A stretch of DNA of 64,000 bases from Taxawa tesnikishii (nom. ined.) (taxonomy: Eukaryota > Ascomycota > Dothideomycetes > Dothideales), in the NCBI GenBank assembly GCA_030247885.1, contig JAPDRO010000012.1, forward strand, positions 682,001 to 746,000, written 5' to 3'. Numbering within the stretch: position 1 is the stretch's first letter; each line of letters starts with the position of its first letter. Positions 10,153 through 22,400 of the stretch are shown here, one piece after another. Below the pieces are notes generated by a model that saw only the letters and a program-made list of their open reading frames with translations, searched no databases and was not told the DNA's origin. The position numbers and the translations under genes were made by a program.

Positions 10153-12000
10153 ATGGCACCACGGACTCTCAACCCATGTTCCTATCTTCCTCGACGGCTA
10201 CAGGTCGTAGTGAGCCTCGCGCTGTTCATAATCTTCACCATCCTTCTCTTTGGCAGCTCCTCGTCCTACGAGATCCAATATCCGGATGAGATCCCGAAGG
10301 CCGCTACGAATTATCTCCCGCATCAGATACCCAAGCTTGCGCCGCCGCCTTGGATCAATCCTTTCAGGGCGCCAGCTCATGCGCCGCCTGTCCAAGCCAA
10401 CAGCTCGAGCGGAGAGGCCAAATGGTTCAGCGATTGGAAGTGGCAGAACCCGTTCTCATCCGCCATCACCTTGGACGAGAACCGGGCTGTTCTGCCCCCA
10501 CTCAAGAAACGGCCATTTATCTATACCTACTACGACCCAGGGAAAAACAAGGATCAAGTTACCATGAAGGCGGAGCATGATTTGTTGGTTATCTGGAGAA
10601 GAGCATGGTGGGCGCAAGGGTTCAAGCCAGTGGTACTGGGAAGGCCAGAAGCCATGAATAACCCTCTATATACCAGCTTGCAATCTCTTGATCTGCAGTC
10701 TGACATGGAGACTGACCTTCTGCGATGGCTGGCATGGGGCAATATGGGTACCGGAATCCTGGCAAACTGGCTGGCACTGCCAATGGCTTCCTACGCGGAC
10801 CCGCTGCTCTCCTTCCTGAGACGCGGTGAATACCCGGACTTGACGAGATACGAAGGATTAGACAGTGGTCTTTTTGTTGGGGTTCAGGATGCCATCAACA
10901 AAGCAATCGAGAAGGCGATCAAGTCGCCGGACATCGAGAAAGCGAGAGCTTTGATCGATCTTGTGCCAAAGGACACGTTTAGGGTGGATCCGCAACACGA
11001 TGGCGTTGCTTTCTACTCAACCAACAGCATTGTCAAGAAATACAAGGGACTCTCGGAGAAGCTGTTAGACGAGAAGACACGTGCCGAAGGACTCTCTCTT
11101 CTCCCGAAACTCATCATCTCACATCTCCATATGACCTGGCAGAACGCCTTTACTTCTGGCATTGCCGTCCTGAAACCGCTCCCGGACCACACTACTCATC
11201 TTATCCAGCCGGCGATTGAGCTCGCACGCAACCTGTCCATGTGCAGCGACTCTCCTTTTCCAGCATCCTGCCCACCCAACCGCGATCGTTGCAGCCCATG
11301 CGTGAGTAGTCATCCTATGATGATCAGCACGCCTCAGGTGTTCAGGAATACTTCAACCCTCTTCACCATCGGTACCATACCGCACCCATACACTATGGCT
11401 TCGCTACAGCACCAAACAGATGGCCTTAATACCCGCTTTGTGCGTCGCCAAACCAAACGTGATGAGTGGATCCTCGCCGCATCCAAGGAACTTCTTGGCA
11501 CCGGTCTCAGCAGTTTTGCTCGTCTGGTGAAGATGAAGGATGCCATAGCCTCGGACTACGGCGCGTCGCACTCTCTGTGGCTTACCCCTGAGCGCTTTGA
11601 TGACACTAAAACTCTGCGCGAAGATCTGTCATGGGTCTTTGGGTTCCCTATTCCAGATGATGGCATGGACGACGGCCACTCCGAGACCCCCGTACCTGGC
11701 CCTGAGCGCCGACCGCCGCCACCGAAGCCGGAAGGGAAAGCGCCAGATGCCGTCGAGTTGATGAAGGAGAGGAACCTCCTTGATAAGAGTAGACTGGCCC
11801 TGAAGAACAGCGTTAAGCCTACTGCTCAGATCAGAGATGTGGTAGAGGCATGGAATCTAGCAGACACCGAGATCTGGCGGTTCGCAAGAGCTTTCGGAGC
11901 GAGAAGGAGAGTAGAAAGGAAGAAGTGGGATGAAGAGGAGAGAGGATTTGCCGGGAGCGAGAAAGGAAGCTGGAGTAGGTGGTTCGACAAGGTGACCTAA
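10153..12000 (+). CDS. Type II membrane protein of unknown function, possibly Golgi/ER luminal
   Basis: Single-exon gene of 615 residues. The N-terminus has a short basic stretch, then a hydrophobic anchor at about residues 18-36 (VVVSLALFIIFTILLF), with the rest predicted luminal. A conserved-looking block FIYTYYDPGKNKDQVTMKAE with LLVIWRRAWWAQGFKPVVLG sits near residues 120-160. This layout is typical of Golgi glycosyltransferases, but I cannot find a DxD motif in a convincing place and do not assign a reaction. A Cys cluster (CSDSPFPASCPPNRDRCSPC) lies near residues 365-385 and may form disulfides. The C-terminal 100 residues are charged and Pro-rich. No frame break is seen in 1.85 kb. Confidence 0.8.
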   Translation: MAPRTLNPCSYLPRRLQVVVSLALFIIFTILLFGSSSSYEIQYPDEIPKAATNYLPHQIPKLAPPPWINPFRAPAHAPPVQANSSSGEAKWFSDWKWQNPFSSAITLDENRAVLPPLKKRPFIYTYYDPGKNKDQVTMKAEHDLLVIWRRAWWAQGFKPVVLGRPEAMNNPLYTSLQSLDLQSDMETDLLRWLAWGNMGTGILANWLALPMASYADPLLSFLRRGEYPDLTRYEGLDSGLFVGVQDAINKAIEKAIKSPDIEKARALIDLVPKDTFRVDPQHDGVAFYSTNSIVKKYKGLSEKLLDEKTRAEGLSLLPKLIISHLHMTWQNAFTSGIAVLKPLPDHTTHLIQPAIELARNLSMCSDSPFPASCPPNRDRCSPCVSSHPMMISTPQVFRNTSTLFTIGTIPHPYTMASLQHQTDGLNTRFVRRQTKRDEWILAASKELLGTGLSSFARLVKMKDAIASDYGASHSLWLTPERFDDTKTLREDLSWVFGFPIPDDGMDDGHSETPVPGPERRPPPPKPEGKAPDAVELMKERNLLDKSRLALKNSVKPTAQIRDVVEAWNLADTEIWRFARAFGARRRVERKKWDEEERGFAGSEKGSWSRWFDKVT

Positions 12001-12364
12001 CGAGAACAGTGACAGTTGTAGTGGATACTTTCATGTTTCATGTATACCTATCATAGTCGGCTCGGTTAGGCTGGGCTACTTGGTGTTTTGAGCGGCATTT
12101 GGTGGATACGGCGTTGGAGAATATGTAGAGTACAAGCTCATGTACCATAACGGATGAAAAGGCATCTATATGCCCTCCACAACCCTGCGAGAAAAGGTAC
12201 TTAGACACGTCCATATGCAGCTTTGCCTCTGGCTTGCATCTCTGCCGTACGATATCAACGCCAAGACATGCAGCCACTTGTTGTTCCAATCACTGTTGCC
12301 GAACCTCGATTTTTGTTTTCTTGTCTCATCCCGTGTTGCTTAGTTCTGACACACCATAAGCGCT
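12001..12364. promoter_or_regulatory. Short intergenic region before CTF8
   Basis: 364 bp between two genes in the same direction. No gene, repeat or clear TATA element seen. Confidence 0.5.
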
Positions 12365-12820
12365 ATGCCAGCCATTCCCTTGCATCCTCCTTCGCTGACA
12401 GCTGCAGCGTCGGCTAGCCCGAACCCTCTCCCTCAGCTACTGCAAACGCCGTCAGGGCTGGCCATCGTCGAGATACAGGGCACTATCAACCTCCCCGGCA
12501 ACGCCGCATCCCTCGACGAGGAAGAAACTGATGGGGCGGACGCACAGGGCCAAGGGACCGCCGTCGGACGCCTTGCCTTTCCACTGTTTGATTCGGCGGC
12601 TGACCCAGCTGATACCAAGTGGATGAAACGCATCTACCTGTATATCGGCAAGCATCAGAGACTCACTGGAGAAGTCAAGAAGCTGCCGAAACCGCTTGCC
12701 GTTATCAGGCGAAGAGACGAATCACAGCAAGGAGAGGAGCTTGAGCTCGCAGAAATTGTCAAGTACAAGATCCTCTTCGCGCATAGGCCGGAGCCAGTGG
12801 GCGTCGAAGAGGGGCAGTAA
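12365..12820 (+). CDS. CTF8: Chromosome transmission fidelity protein 8
   Basis: Ctf8 is a small subunit of the alternative clamp loader Ctf18-RFC (with Dcc1), which loads PCNA and supports sister-chromatid cohesion in the nucleus. The 151-residue protein carries the family core in order: AIVEIQGTINLP near residue 33, GRLAFPL, then MKRIYLYIGKHQRLTGEVKK followed by LPKPLAV, and the C-terminal EIVKYKILFAHRPEP. An acidic insertion (SLDEEETDGADAQ) sits between the first two blocks. Single exon, no frame problem. Length is normal for the family. Confidence 0.93.
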   Translation: MPAIPLHPPSLTAAASASPNPLPQLLQTPSGLAIVEIQGTINLPGNAASLDEEETDGADAQGQGTAVGRLAFPLFDSAADPADTKWMKRIYLYIGKHQRLTGEVKKLPKPLAVIRRRDESQQGEELELAEIVKYKILFAHRPEPVGVEEGQ

Positions 12821-13513
12821 TGGATGAGGATGCTTTGGCGTGCGAATGCGAATGCGAATGCGAAGGCAGATAGATGGATTGGCATTCCGCCCAGTCGCAA
12901 TCTCTACGAGCGACTGCTACCCATTGAACAGCGACATCGTTCTCTTCTGGTAAGTATCGAAGTGCGTCTCAGCCCGGATCGCATAAAGGTATCACAAACC
13001 GTAAACGCTGCTCTAATGTCTCTATTTTCAGGGCTGCTTATTCATGTACAATAAATTAGTTTCCACAACCCCACCCACTAGGAGTCGCCGGCCTCAAACT
13101 TCAGTGTTGTGATGCTGATCCCCTCGGTCGAAACGCTGACTTCCCCTCTTCATCTAACCCGGGTCAGGGAACAACGTTACGAATGATCAGTAAATGTGGA
13201 GGCCACGTATCACTGCTTGCCACAGGCGTGTTGCTTCCCTAGAATGGAGAACGCTCCTCGAACATCGTTTGGAACCGTGATTACGAGAATCAGCACTAAG
13301 CCCTACGCAGAAGGGGGACACACGAATCTAAGAAGCATATGCAAGGACCGTCTTACCCAGTAAAGTAGCTTCTTGAAAACCAGACCTTCCTGAGCGTTGA
13401 TCAGGCTGCTCACCGTTACGTGTGTGACCTTGCTTCTGCTATATATTCTGGCAATCCATACACCCCCGCCTGCAGCTGTGGATCTCAAGCACTTATCCTC
13501 TGCCGTATGCACA
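12821..13513. promoter_or_regulatory. Intergenic region before the P450 gene
   Basis: 693 bp between two plus-strand genes. It begins with four imperfect copies of GCGAAT (12841-12866) just after the CTF8 stop. No other gene seen. Confidence 0.5.
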
Positions 13514-15321
13514 ATGGAAGTTTATTCGATCCGTGAACAAATCAACCCACTGGTAATTGCTGGCGGATTCGCTGCATTGGTACGACCTCTCCTTTTCGTG
13601 CTGGTATTGGTGCCCCGCTGACAATCCCAGTTCCTTGCGTACCAGATCGGTTTTGCAGTCTACAACGTCTACTTCAGCCCGCTTGCTCACATTCCAGGTC
13701 CCTGGTACAGCGCCATAACTCGTCTTCCTTATGTCCATCAGCTACAGAAGGGGACCACAGGGGCATACTTGCGGAAATTGCACGAGCAATATGGCGATGT
13801 TGTGAGATATTCGCCGGATGAGGTGTCGTTCATCTCCGGTGAGACGGCATGGCAAGATATCTATGGGTTCCGTACTGGAAAGTCCAAGGGCACAGAGAGC
13901 TTTCAAAAGGTAAGGATCATCTGTGTGGTTATCAGAGGAAAACTTACAGTTGTCAAGAATCCCGTCTTCTACGGAAAGCCTCCCAACGGAGTCCCCTCAA
14001 TGCTTCTCGCAGCAGACCAACCTCACGGTCGCATGCGACGAACGATCTCGCATGCCTTCTCCGACAAGGCACTTAGAGAGCAGGAACCACTCATTCAGAG
14101 ATATGCCGATCTGCTCATAGACCGCCTCAAAGAAGTCACTTCCGAGAGCCCTACCCACATCGCAGATATGAAAAACTGGCTGAACTGGACTACGTTCGAC
14201 ATCATCTCCGATCTTCTCTTCGGCGTACCATTCGGCTGTCTCGCGAACGCTCAAACTCACGAGTACGTCCAGCTACTCCTCGATGGTTTGAAGGGGTTCA
14301 GCATGGTCTACTTCTTGTACTACTTTCCCTGGGCGTCCAAGTATTTGGGCTCCCTTGTCGTAGACAAGCACATGATTGCGCGCCGCATGCAGTTCTCGAA
14401 GTGGACATATTCGCAAGTGAGGAAGCGCGCTGCCCGGGAGACACAACGCCCGGATTTCATGACGTATATCCTCGCGCACAAGGACGGCGATGGCGTCAAA
14501 TCTGGCATCAGCGAAGACGAGATGGATTCGAACGGTACCCTCTTCCTCACAGCTGGCACGGGTAAGATGTTGAGTCGTTGTTGTTGGTGCGGAAACCCTT
14601 TCTGACATTGGTTCTCACAGAAACTACAGCGCACACTCTCGCGATCGCGACTCACCTTACCCTCACGCACCCTGACATCTACCACAAGCTCAAGGAGGAG
14701 ATCAGAGGACGGTTCACAAAGAACGAAGAGATTACCATCGATGCGGCCAACGAGTTGGAGTACACCATCGCTGTTCTGACCGAAGCTCTCCGCTTCTTGC
14801 CTCCAGTGCCCGCTGGTTTTAGCCGTAAGGTCCCTGAAGGCGGCGCGACCGTCAGCGGGCATTACCTTCCTGGCAATGTAAGTGCACTATTCCACATTCC
14901 TCGAGGCGAACTGTGTGCTGATTTACGACAGACCGGCGTCTCTATGACACACTACGCAGCCTATCGCTCCGAGCGCAACTTCAAAGACCCAGACCTCTTC
15001 GTTCCAGATCGCTGGCTCGGAGCAGAGCGCTACAAGGACGACAACAGGGCTACTTTCCAGCCGTTCAGCTTTGGACCAAGAAAGCAAGTTCGATACCGAT
15101 GACCCTCGTCGTATGCGTGTTGTTGTGCTAATGTCTATGTGCACAGCTGCCTCGGCAAGAACCTGGCATATGCGGAATTGCGAGTCATCTTCGCCAAGCT
15201 GATCTTCCACTTCGACATGGAGCTGTCGGACGAAAGCCGGAACTGGATGGATGGATTCAAGCTCATGGGCCTTTGGGTCAAGGGTCCTTTGTACGTCAAG
15301 CTTACACCGGTCGCGCCTTGA
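13514..15321 (+). CDS. Cytochrome P450 monooxygenase (isotrichodermin C-15 hydroxylase-like)
   Basis: A microsomal class II P450 of about 510 residues with an N-terminal membrane anchor. Six exons: 13514-13579, 13631-13909, 13958-14561, 14621-14877, 14932-15083 and 15147-15321. Diagnostic motifs are the I-helix AGTETT (oxygen activation, across the third intron), the K-helix EALR (ExxR), the PERF-like VPDRW, and the haem loop FSFGPRNCLGKN with axial Cys at about residue 454. The motifs and the HAFSDKALREQEPLI segment resemble the fungal CYP65-type group containing trichothecene hydroxylases; the substrate cannot be inferred. There are no biosynthetic neighbours (no PKS, NRPS or terpene cyclase), so it is probably a stand-alone catabolic or detoxifying enzyme. 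The fifth intron uses a GC donor. The second intron is set to end at 13957 because this keeps the conserved FQKNPVFY reading. Confidence 0.88.
15084..15146 (+). other. GC-AG intron in the P450 haem loop
   Basis: With an intron starting GCAAGT and ending CACAG the junction gives PRNCLGKN, the exact haem-binding consensus. No GT donor nearby restores the frame. A CTAATG branch site lies about 18 nt before the acceptor. Total coding length is then 511 whole codons. Confidence 0.8.
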
Positions 15322-16078
15322 AGGGAGTTTGCGCTGCGAGATGGTGGTCCAGAGCATACTTGGGTTTAGGCATTCGATGCTAGAGGATGTTCTTGCAGGC
15401 CTGTTAAAGATGTGAGTTTGATGTTGTCAGCCAGAAAGTCATGTGCATGAAGATGCGTCTGGATGCTCGTAGGTATGTTTCAGATGGCTTCCATATGTGT
15501 AAGACTCAAACCCTTCCGCATATGCACCGCTATAGATTCACAACTGAGCTGGAAGTACAAACGCTCACAGCAGAAGCCTGGTTCTCGGTTTTGAAACTGG
15601 GCTTGGAAGTTCAAGGTGGGCGCCAACACACCCCTCAAGTTGGGCCCCAAGGCATCTTCATTCGAGAGGAAAACAGCGGCGGTAAACCTCTTATCTGCCA
15701 ATCCCACATAATTGTAGTATGACAGCGTTCTCAAAAACCGACCGCAACAATGTTGGAACGTTGCGTGATGGCAGAACCATGTGTCCAAAGGCATGGCAGG
15801 CAAGGATGGCACAGTGTGTTGAACTTGGAAGTCATTTTCATTTCTAACTCCCACCCACAAACTAAAAATCAGATACCAGACAAACGAAAGTTCCCGTCCT
15901 CCTCCAATGCAGCACTCTTGCCCTGTTACGGGCCGGTATCATATCGTGTGTCAACTACCCTGACGTAGTCTATCCATCCACCCCATTCGTGATGAATTAG
16001 CGCAGGAGGACGCCTGAGATGCTCGCGCGAAAGGACCCGAGGAACGAGAAGCAATCCACCACTCGTGATAGGAACCCT
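15322..16078. other. Intergenic between convergent P450 and eEF2
   Basis: Two 3' ends facing each other. Open frames of 93-126 codons on both strands overlap and show no domain. Nothing else seen. Confidence 0.5.
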
Positions 16079-18820
16079 CTAAAGCTTGTCGTAGTACTGT
16101 GAGGCAATGTTAGTAGCTGTTCTGAATATGACGATATTGATAGTGAACTTACGTTGTCGTAGCCTGGAACGTCGGGCTTGAGACCCTTCCTCTTGCGCAT
16201 GGTCTCGACGATCTTTCCGGGCATGGTGCTCTTGTCAAGTGGCGAGCCACCTGGCAGGATCTGCCAGTGGTCGAACACCATCTGTGGGAAAGCCTGGCCG
16301 GAGGTGTTGGAGCGGAGATCGCCGTTGAAACCGAAGGACTCGTTGACAGGCAGGTAAGCCTTGACGTTGAACAGAGGAGTACCGGGCCTCTGGGCCTCCT
16401 CGAAGACGTGACCTCTCCTGCGGGTAAGCACCGAGTAGATACCACCCATGGCGTTCTCTGGAACCTGAATCTCGACCAAGAAGACTGGCTCGAGAAGAGA
16501 TGGGTCGGCAAGGAGGGTAGCGGCGTACAGGACACGACGAGCAGTGGGGATGATCTGACCACCACCACGGTGGATGGCATCAGCGTGCAGAGTCACATCA
16601 AGGATGTTGAAGCGGATAGAGCGCATAGGCTCCTCAGCAATGGGACCCTCACGGGTGGCCCACTGGAAACCAGAGACGAAAGAGTCCTTGATTTCGTTGA
16701 GGTACTGGACGGCCTTGGTCTGGTCAACCAGCAAGTTGGCACCGGTGGTGTCGGGACCGAAGCACCAAATCTTACGGGCATCGGTAACATCCCAGCCGTA
16801 GTCATCAGCGAGGAGACGGGCACGGGCCTTGAAGTCGTCACGGGGGTTGATCTTGCCGGACTCGATGGCGAGGGAGACCTCCTCGCCGAGGGGCTGAGCA
16901 GTGACGTAGAGACGGTTGTGCTTGTTGGGAGACTTGGACAGGGCGGTCATGCTGGACTCACCGCCGACGGTTTCACGGTAGGAGACGACGGGGTCGGAGA
17001 TACGGAGAGGGACACCGGCGTGGTCCTCCTCGAGATCCTTCAGGCAAATTTCAAGGTGCAGCTCACCGGCACCGGCAACAATGTGCTGACCAGACTCGTT
17101 GATCATAGTCAGGACACAAGGGTCAGACTTGGACAGACGCTTGAGACCTTCGACCAGCTTGGGCAGATCCTGGGCGTTCTTGACCTCAACACCACGCTGC
17201 ACGACAGGAGAGACGGAGAACTTCATGACCTTGAGGTTGTGAGCGGTCTCGGAGGTGGTGAGGGTACCAGACTTGAGCAGGAACTGGTCGACACCAACCA
17301 GACCAACGATGTTACCAGCAGGAACATCTTCGATGGGCTCAACGAAACGACCCATCATCAAAATGGTACGCTGGATAGCCTTAACGAAGAGATCGTCCTT
17401 CTTGCCAGGGATGTAATTAGGACCCTGGATGCGGACCTTAAGACCGGACTTGACAATACCGGAGAAGACACGACCGAAGGCATAGAAACGACCCTTGTCA
17501 GAGGTGGGAACCATCTTGGAGACGTAAAGCATGAGAGGAGCCTTGGGGTCACAGTCACGGATACCAATAGCGCACTCGTCGTCCATGGGACCCTCATACA
17601 GAGTCTCGGCACGGTACTTCTGGGCAGTGACGGGAGAGGGCAGGTGGATACAGATCATCTCCAACATGGCATCAGCGGCGGGCAGGAACTTGCGCATGAT
17701 GACCTTGAGCAGAGCCTTGCCCTTAAGGTCCTTCTCGTCGCTAGCAAGCTTGATCTCGAGCTTCTCGCAAAGCTTGGGGATCTCCTCCTTCTTGAAGTTC
17801 ATGACGGCGTTGAAGATCCTGAAGATAGGGTCAAGGATGAACTGGTTGAAGGCACGCTCAAGCTCCTGGCCCTCGTGATTGCCGACCTTGGTCCACTTCT
17901 TGGTCTGGGGGTTGAAGTAGTTGTCACCCCACAGACGCTGCATCATCTTGTTCTTGTCGACACCGAACTTCTTGGCGTACTTGACAGCGAACTGGCGGAC
18001 GGTGAAAGCCCATCCGTGGAGACCGGAACCGAAAGCGATGGTACCCTTGTCCGGGTAAACCTGGACGTCACCGAGGGCCTTGTCGAAGTAGGTGGCAATG
18101 ACCACGTTGACGGACTCAATGACACGGGAGAAGTTCTGGTACAAGTCCTCCTTGGAAACCTGAAGTTCGAGCAGAGCACGGTCGACCTTGTTGATGATCA
18201 GGACAGGCTTGATACGCTCGGTCAGGGCCTGACGCAAGACGGTCTCGGTCTGGACACAGACACCCTCAACGCAGTCGACGACGACCAGGGCACCGTCAGT
18301 GACACGGAGAGCGGCAGTGACCTCAGAGGAGAAGTCAACGTGACCGGGGGAATCGATCAGGTTGACCAAGAAGTCGTTCTTCTCGGTCTTGACTGGGATA
18401 TCCTTCAAGTCCTCCGCGTCCTGCAGCTGGGCGTAGAGGGAGATGGCGGTGGACTTGATTGTGACACCGCGCTCTTGCTCGTCGGGACGGGTGTCGGTGA
18501 AACGAGCCTCACCAGCCTTGGCAGAGGAGATGATACCGGCACGCTGGATCATGGAGTCGGTCAGAGTCGACTTTCCGTGATCGACGTGGGCAATGACCGA
18601 CATGTTACGGATGTTGACCGGGTTGTCCATGAGACCACGGATCTCCTCGACGGTGAAGCTGTAGAGAAGTAGCGGTCAGCCCAAGGTCTTCGACACCTCC
18701 ATCTCTCCTGCAAGAAACGCGCAATCCATCGTCTCTTGCAGCATCGAAACGCGGCCAAGCTGCTGAGCGTTGCACTCCTGCGTTGCTTGCGGTCTTGTGG
18801 AGGAGTACTTACTTGACCAT
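16079..18820 (-). CDS. EFT1: Translation elongation factor 2
   Basis: eEF2 is the cytosolic GTPase that translocates tRNA and mRNA on the ribosome. The 843-residue protein has the G1 loop AHVDHGKS near residues 26-33, the [10 protein letters not shown] switch I region, [12 protein letters not shown], and domain IV with [16 protein letters not shown] containing the diphthamide His; it ends YYDKL. Three coding exons: an 8-nt first exon (18813-18820, ATG GTC AA), 16153-18658, and an 18-nt last exon (16079-16096). Introns are 154 and 56 nt. Codon use is strongly biased to C-ending codons, as expected for a very highly expressed gene, and this bias also opens an 801-codon frame on the opposite strand that is not a gene. 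Confidence 0.97.
18659..18812 (-). other. First intron of eEF2, after an 8-nt coding exon
   Basis: GTAAGT donor right after ATG GTC AA, CTACAG acceptor before C TTC ACC. At 154 nt it is the longest clear intron in the window. First introns of highly expressed genes often enhance expression; that role here is inference. Confidence 0.85.
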
Positions 18821-19449
18821 CTTGGCGGTGTTGTCTGGTACTGTGTAGGAAAAGTTTTTCGGTGTAGTCGGTTTGGTTGGGTATCACTTTAACCCCGCTA
18901 CCAGCGCTTGTCAAGTGCGTCTAGCACACTATACACCGACGAGAATGAGTGCCGGCCTGCTGTTGATGGTGAGCAGATGCGCAGTGCAATGTGCGCCGAG
19001 TCGAACTGACCTAACAAGGCGATGGGATCGGTGAAGCGAAAGGAGGATGGTGTGAGGGGCAGGTGGATGAAGAAAAGGCAAGGCTTATTAAATCAAGCGA
19101 ATTCCTCTTGGTGGGGTCTCTGGGCCGCCGCTAAGAGAAACCGACGATGCCGACCCTGATGCGCGAAAATGTCGGCGAGAGCGACCAGAATTCGTGACAC
19201 ATGCGCTCCAGCCCACAAGTCTTCCATCTTGTCGCCAGCCCGCACGCAGCTAAAGCAACCATCACTAGATGACGATGATTCACACAATCGCTGAACAAGT
19301 GCTGATACGTGTAAACGGCGTGCATTCCCTTGCCTCTCGGCGCGTAACAAAACACATGCCATACAACATGACTACACGTTTGCGAATGGTTCATGCCATG
19401 ACTCCGAAAACTCCCCAATCTAATCCCAGTTCGCTCCTTTTTCTGCGAC
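18821..19449. promoter_or_regulatory. eEF2 promoter and 3' flank of CSF1
   Basis: 630 bp between the CSF1 stop and the eEF2 start, both on the minus strand. No clear TATA box. Short open frames on both strands (19093-19520) show no domains. Confidence 0.5.
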
Positions 19450-22400
19450 CTATGAAGACCCCAAAATACGCCCATAAGCATCCTCCACCTCTTTCGCCAC
19501 CTGCAGCAGCGTCACAATAATGACCTGATGCGTCACGTTCGGCAAGCGGTCCCTGTGCAAGCCCACCCACTCCAGCGGCGGCGTGGCTTCACCCATATCC
19601 CTTAGTTGCGGCGTATCGATGACCGGCGGTTCCAGTGCCGTGTATTCGTACTTCGATTGCGGCACGTTGACCACAGCTGTGATCTTGCCTTTGTCCTCGG
19701 ACAAAGCGTCAGGGGTTGGAGCTTCGGTGTCCCTCTTTCGGTCGGCGGTGATCTTGACCGCGGATTCCGGCAGCGGCTTGCCCAGGCGGGATGCCAGAGA
19801 CCGCGAATGCGTCTCCCACATGCCGCGGATGAAGCTGATGCGTGAGTAGTTCCAGCCGACATCGATTTTGCCCTCGAACAAGCTTCTAAAAATGTAGTCG
19901 ATGTGGTTCGTGTCGGGCGCTTGCCATGTTTGCATCGAAGCAACAACCTTAGGAACGCGTAGGATGATACCGCCTCTTGATGTTGATGCATTGGTAATCA
20001 CCTCATCGATCGAGATGTCTCCGAGCGTTTTGGGGATACCTACACGCTTTACTGAAGCCAGTGCAACTTGTAGCTGGCCCAGCGTCATTCCCAGATTGCT
20101 GTAGATTTTGTCGTCTTCCAGTCCCACAGCGAAGCGCGCCTGCACGTCTGACGCCTCCAGCTTCAGTATTTGACTGTCAAAGAACGTGCTAGGAAAGCGC
20201 CGAAACTGATTGCCCGCAACGTTACCAGGACGTCCGTGTGCAGCGATATTGGGAATCCAGTCGAGTCCTTGTCCGGAAGTGGTGGTACATTCATGGGAAA
20301 GCGGGCTGGTTGCGGCCGGTCGACGGCCTGCCGATTCAGCTGCTTTTCGACATCCTTGACTGATTGGTTGTAAGCCTCCTGTTTCTCCTTCACCAACCGC
20401 TCGAAAGCCTGCACCAAGCCGACAGCCTGAGCAGCACTTGTTGTGGTGCAGAAGACGAAGACCTTGTCGCCGTCAAGGATGGCCACCAATCGGTCGCGAG
20501 AGCCGCCGCTGCCTTCTCTGATGTTGTACATCAAGAAATTGAAGTTTGCGATATCGGCGAATGCAAATGCTTGGTAATCGAATGCTGTCTTTGCACGCAA
20601 GCTTCCGAAGCCAATGGATGCCTGGATGAGGGGTGCTTTGTGGTGAGGTGTTGTCGATGAAGGCCACTCAATGGAAGTACGCACGCTCAGTTGATCCAGG
20701 GTGATGAAACCGCTCAATCTTCCAGTGCTACTGATGTTGACTTGGTCGACACCAATGCAAAGATCTTGCTTCCATCCTGAAGATTTCTTCGAGGAAGCCC
20801 ACATGTTGCTGATGCTGAAGGACGGCCGGCCAATGCTCTGGCCCAGATCAAGATCGAGACTGAGCTCTGCAATTGAAACGGTTGCGTTCCAGGGGAAGGC
20901 AGCTGCTGAAGCGACATGCTGGTAACGCTGTACAAGATACTCCTGCGGTTCATCTGCTGGGGGTGTCTGCGTCTCCGCACGCGCGCCGCGCAGCTCTGGC
21001 GGCAGCCAAATCTCCCTGAACAAGAGCAGGTCTTGAATTTGTCTAGCATTGACCTTGGTCTTGGTGGGGAAGATCTTCAAGCCCGCTGACACACCACTGT
21101 TGCTGTCATTGCTGAGGTGTTTGCTGTTCATGACAGTGAGCACAACCGAGTCCATGTCGAAACTGAAGGTGGATTCTCGTGAGTAGAAATGCTGAACCGA
21201 AGCCCCAAACTTGGTGAGTGCCACAGATGCAGTGACGAAATGTCCCAGATCGGGTGAGTCCACGGTATTCATGGTAAGGTAGATGTCCTCGATCTGCGCT
21301 TTCGCGTTGATGCGGGCAAGTGGCTGACAGCTGAGACCGAATTCCTGCCTGCATATGCGCAACCCCAAATTTACTTGGGTCTTCCCGAGCAGCGCGGTAG
21401 GGTCCGTTGTGAGCAACGATTCTTGATCGGACGAGTTCGCTGCTGGTTTCTGTGGTTGTGTTTGTCTGACCTCAGCACGCGCTGAAGCGTCCTTGGCATT
21501 TTCGCCCTCTCGCACTATCTCTTTCACGCTGTCGGAGATTTGTAAAACAATAGGTACCATATCCGGGTAGATGGTATTGCTTGAGCCCTCCACCTTCACC
21601 TCCCCATTCAGTGAGGGAACGACGCCAGCGTCAGAATACTCCAGTTTCAAGGCGACGCCGGGTGCTCGAAGGGTTGTGGAAATCACAGTGTTGCTCCGGT
21701 CACGTTGACTGTAAGGCCCACGTTCAGCCTTTCCATGAGCGGTCAACGTCGGAAGGGTTCGTCGCTTTACTGAGCCCTGGAGGTACACAACAGCTCCGGC
21801 GAAATCGGCGTCAACCAACAATGATTTCAATCGTTTGCCGCCCAGGAGGCTTTTTCTTGGGGCTTCAGTGTCGGTCGCTGAAGTCTTCCAGTTGCTGGAC
21901 GCCGCCCGAAATTTCTCGATTGCGTACGACCCGGATTTCTCGAGGATGCTGACAGGGATGGCAAAGCGCGAGTCTAGACGCAAGTCGAGTGCTTTTCCAG
22001 CGGCTTGGAAGGCTAGGCTTATGCCCTGCTTGGATTCTGATTCGTATCGGACGGTGAATATCATCTCTGGAAGTAATGCCGAATTCAAGGTCCGTTCAAT
22101 ACTGTTGCTGGATTTCGGCACAGTCTGAAGCTGCAGGTTTTGTATAGCCAACCTTGCTTCGTTCTGGCGCCTAACAGAGAAGTGCACCTGCGATAGAGAC
22201 AGCTCAAGGTCGTGGACGTCGTCAGCAGAGTAGACAGATGCGTCGTAGACGACGACCCACACCAGGCGTATGCGGTTTAGGTCAAGATGATAGTTCGTAT
22301 TGACGGCTGTTGACGAAGGTGCGTTCTCCAGATCACTTTGTGGCTTTTGAAATGTATCCTGGACTCGTGCCTTCATCCGCTTGGCTCTTGATGCTCGCAA

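Noticed and set aside
16267-18672. 801-codon open frame on the plus strand opposite eEF2
   Set aside because: It is the mirror of a strongly codon-biased gene; the eEF2 codon choice removes stops from the opposite strand. The translation is low-complexity Leu/Gly/Asp/Val and matches no family.
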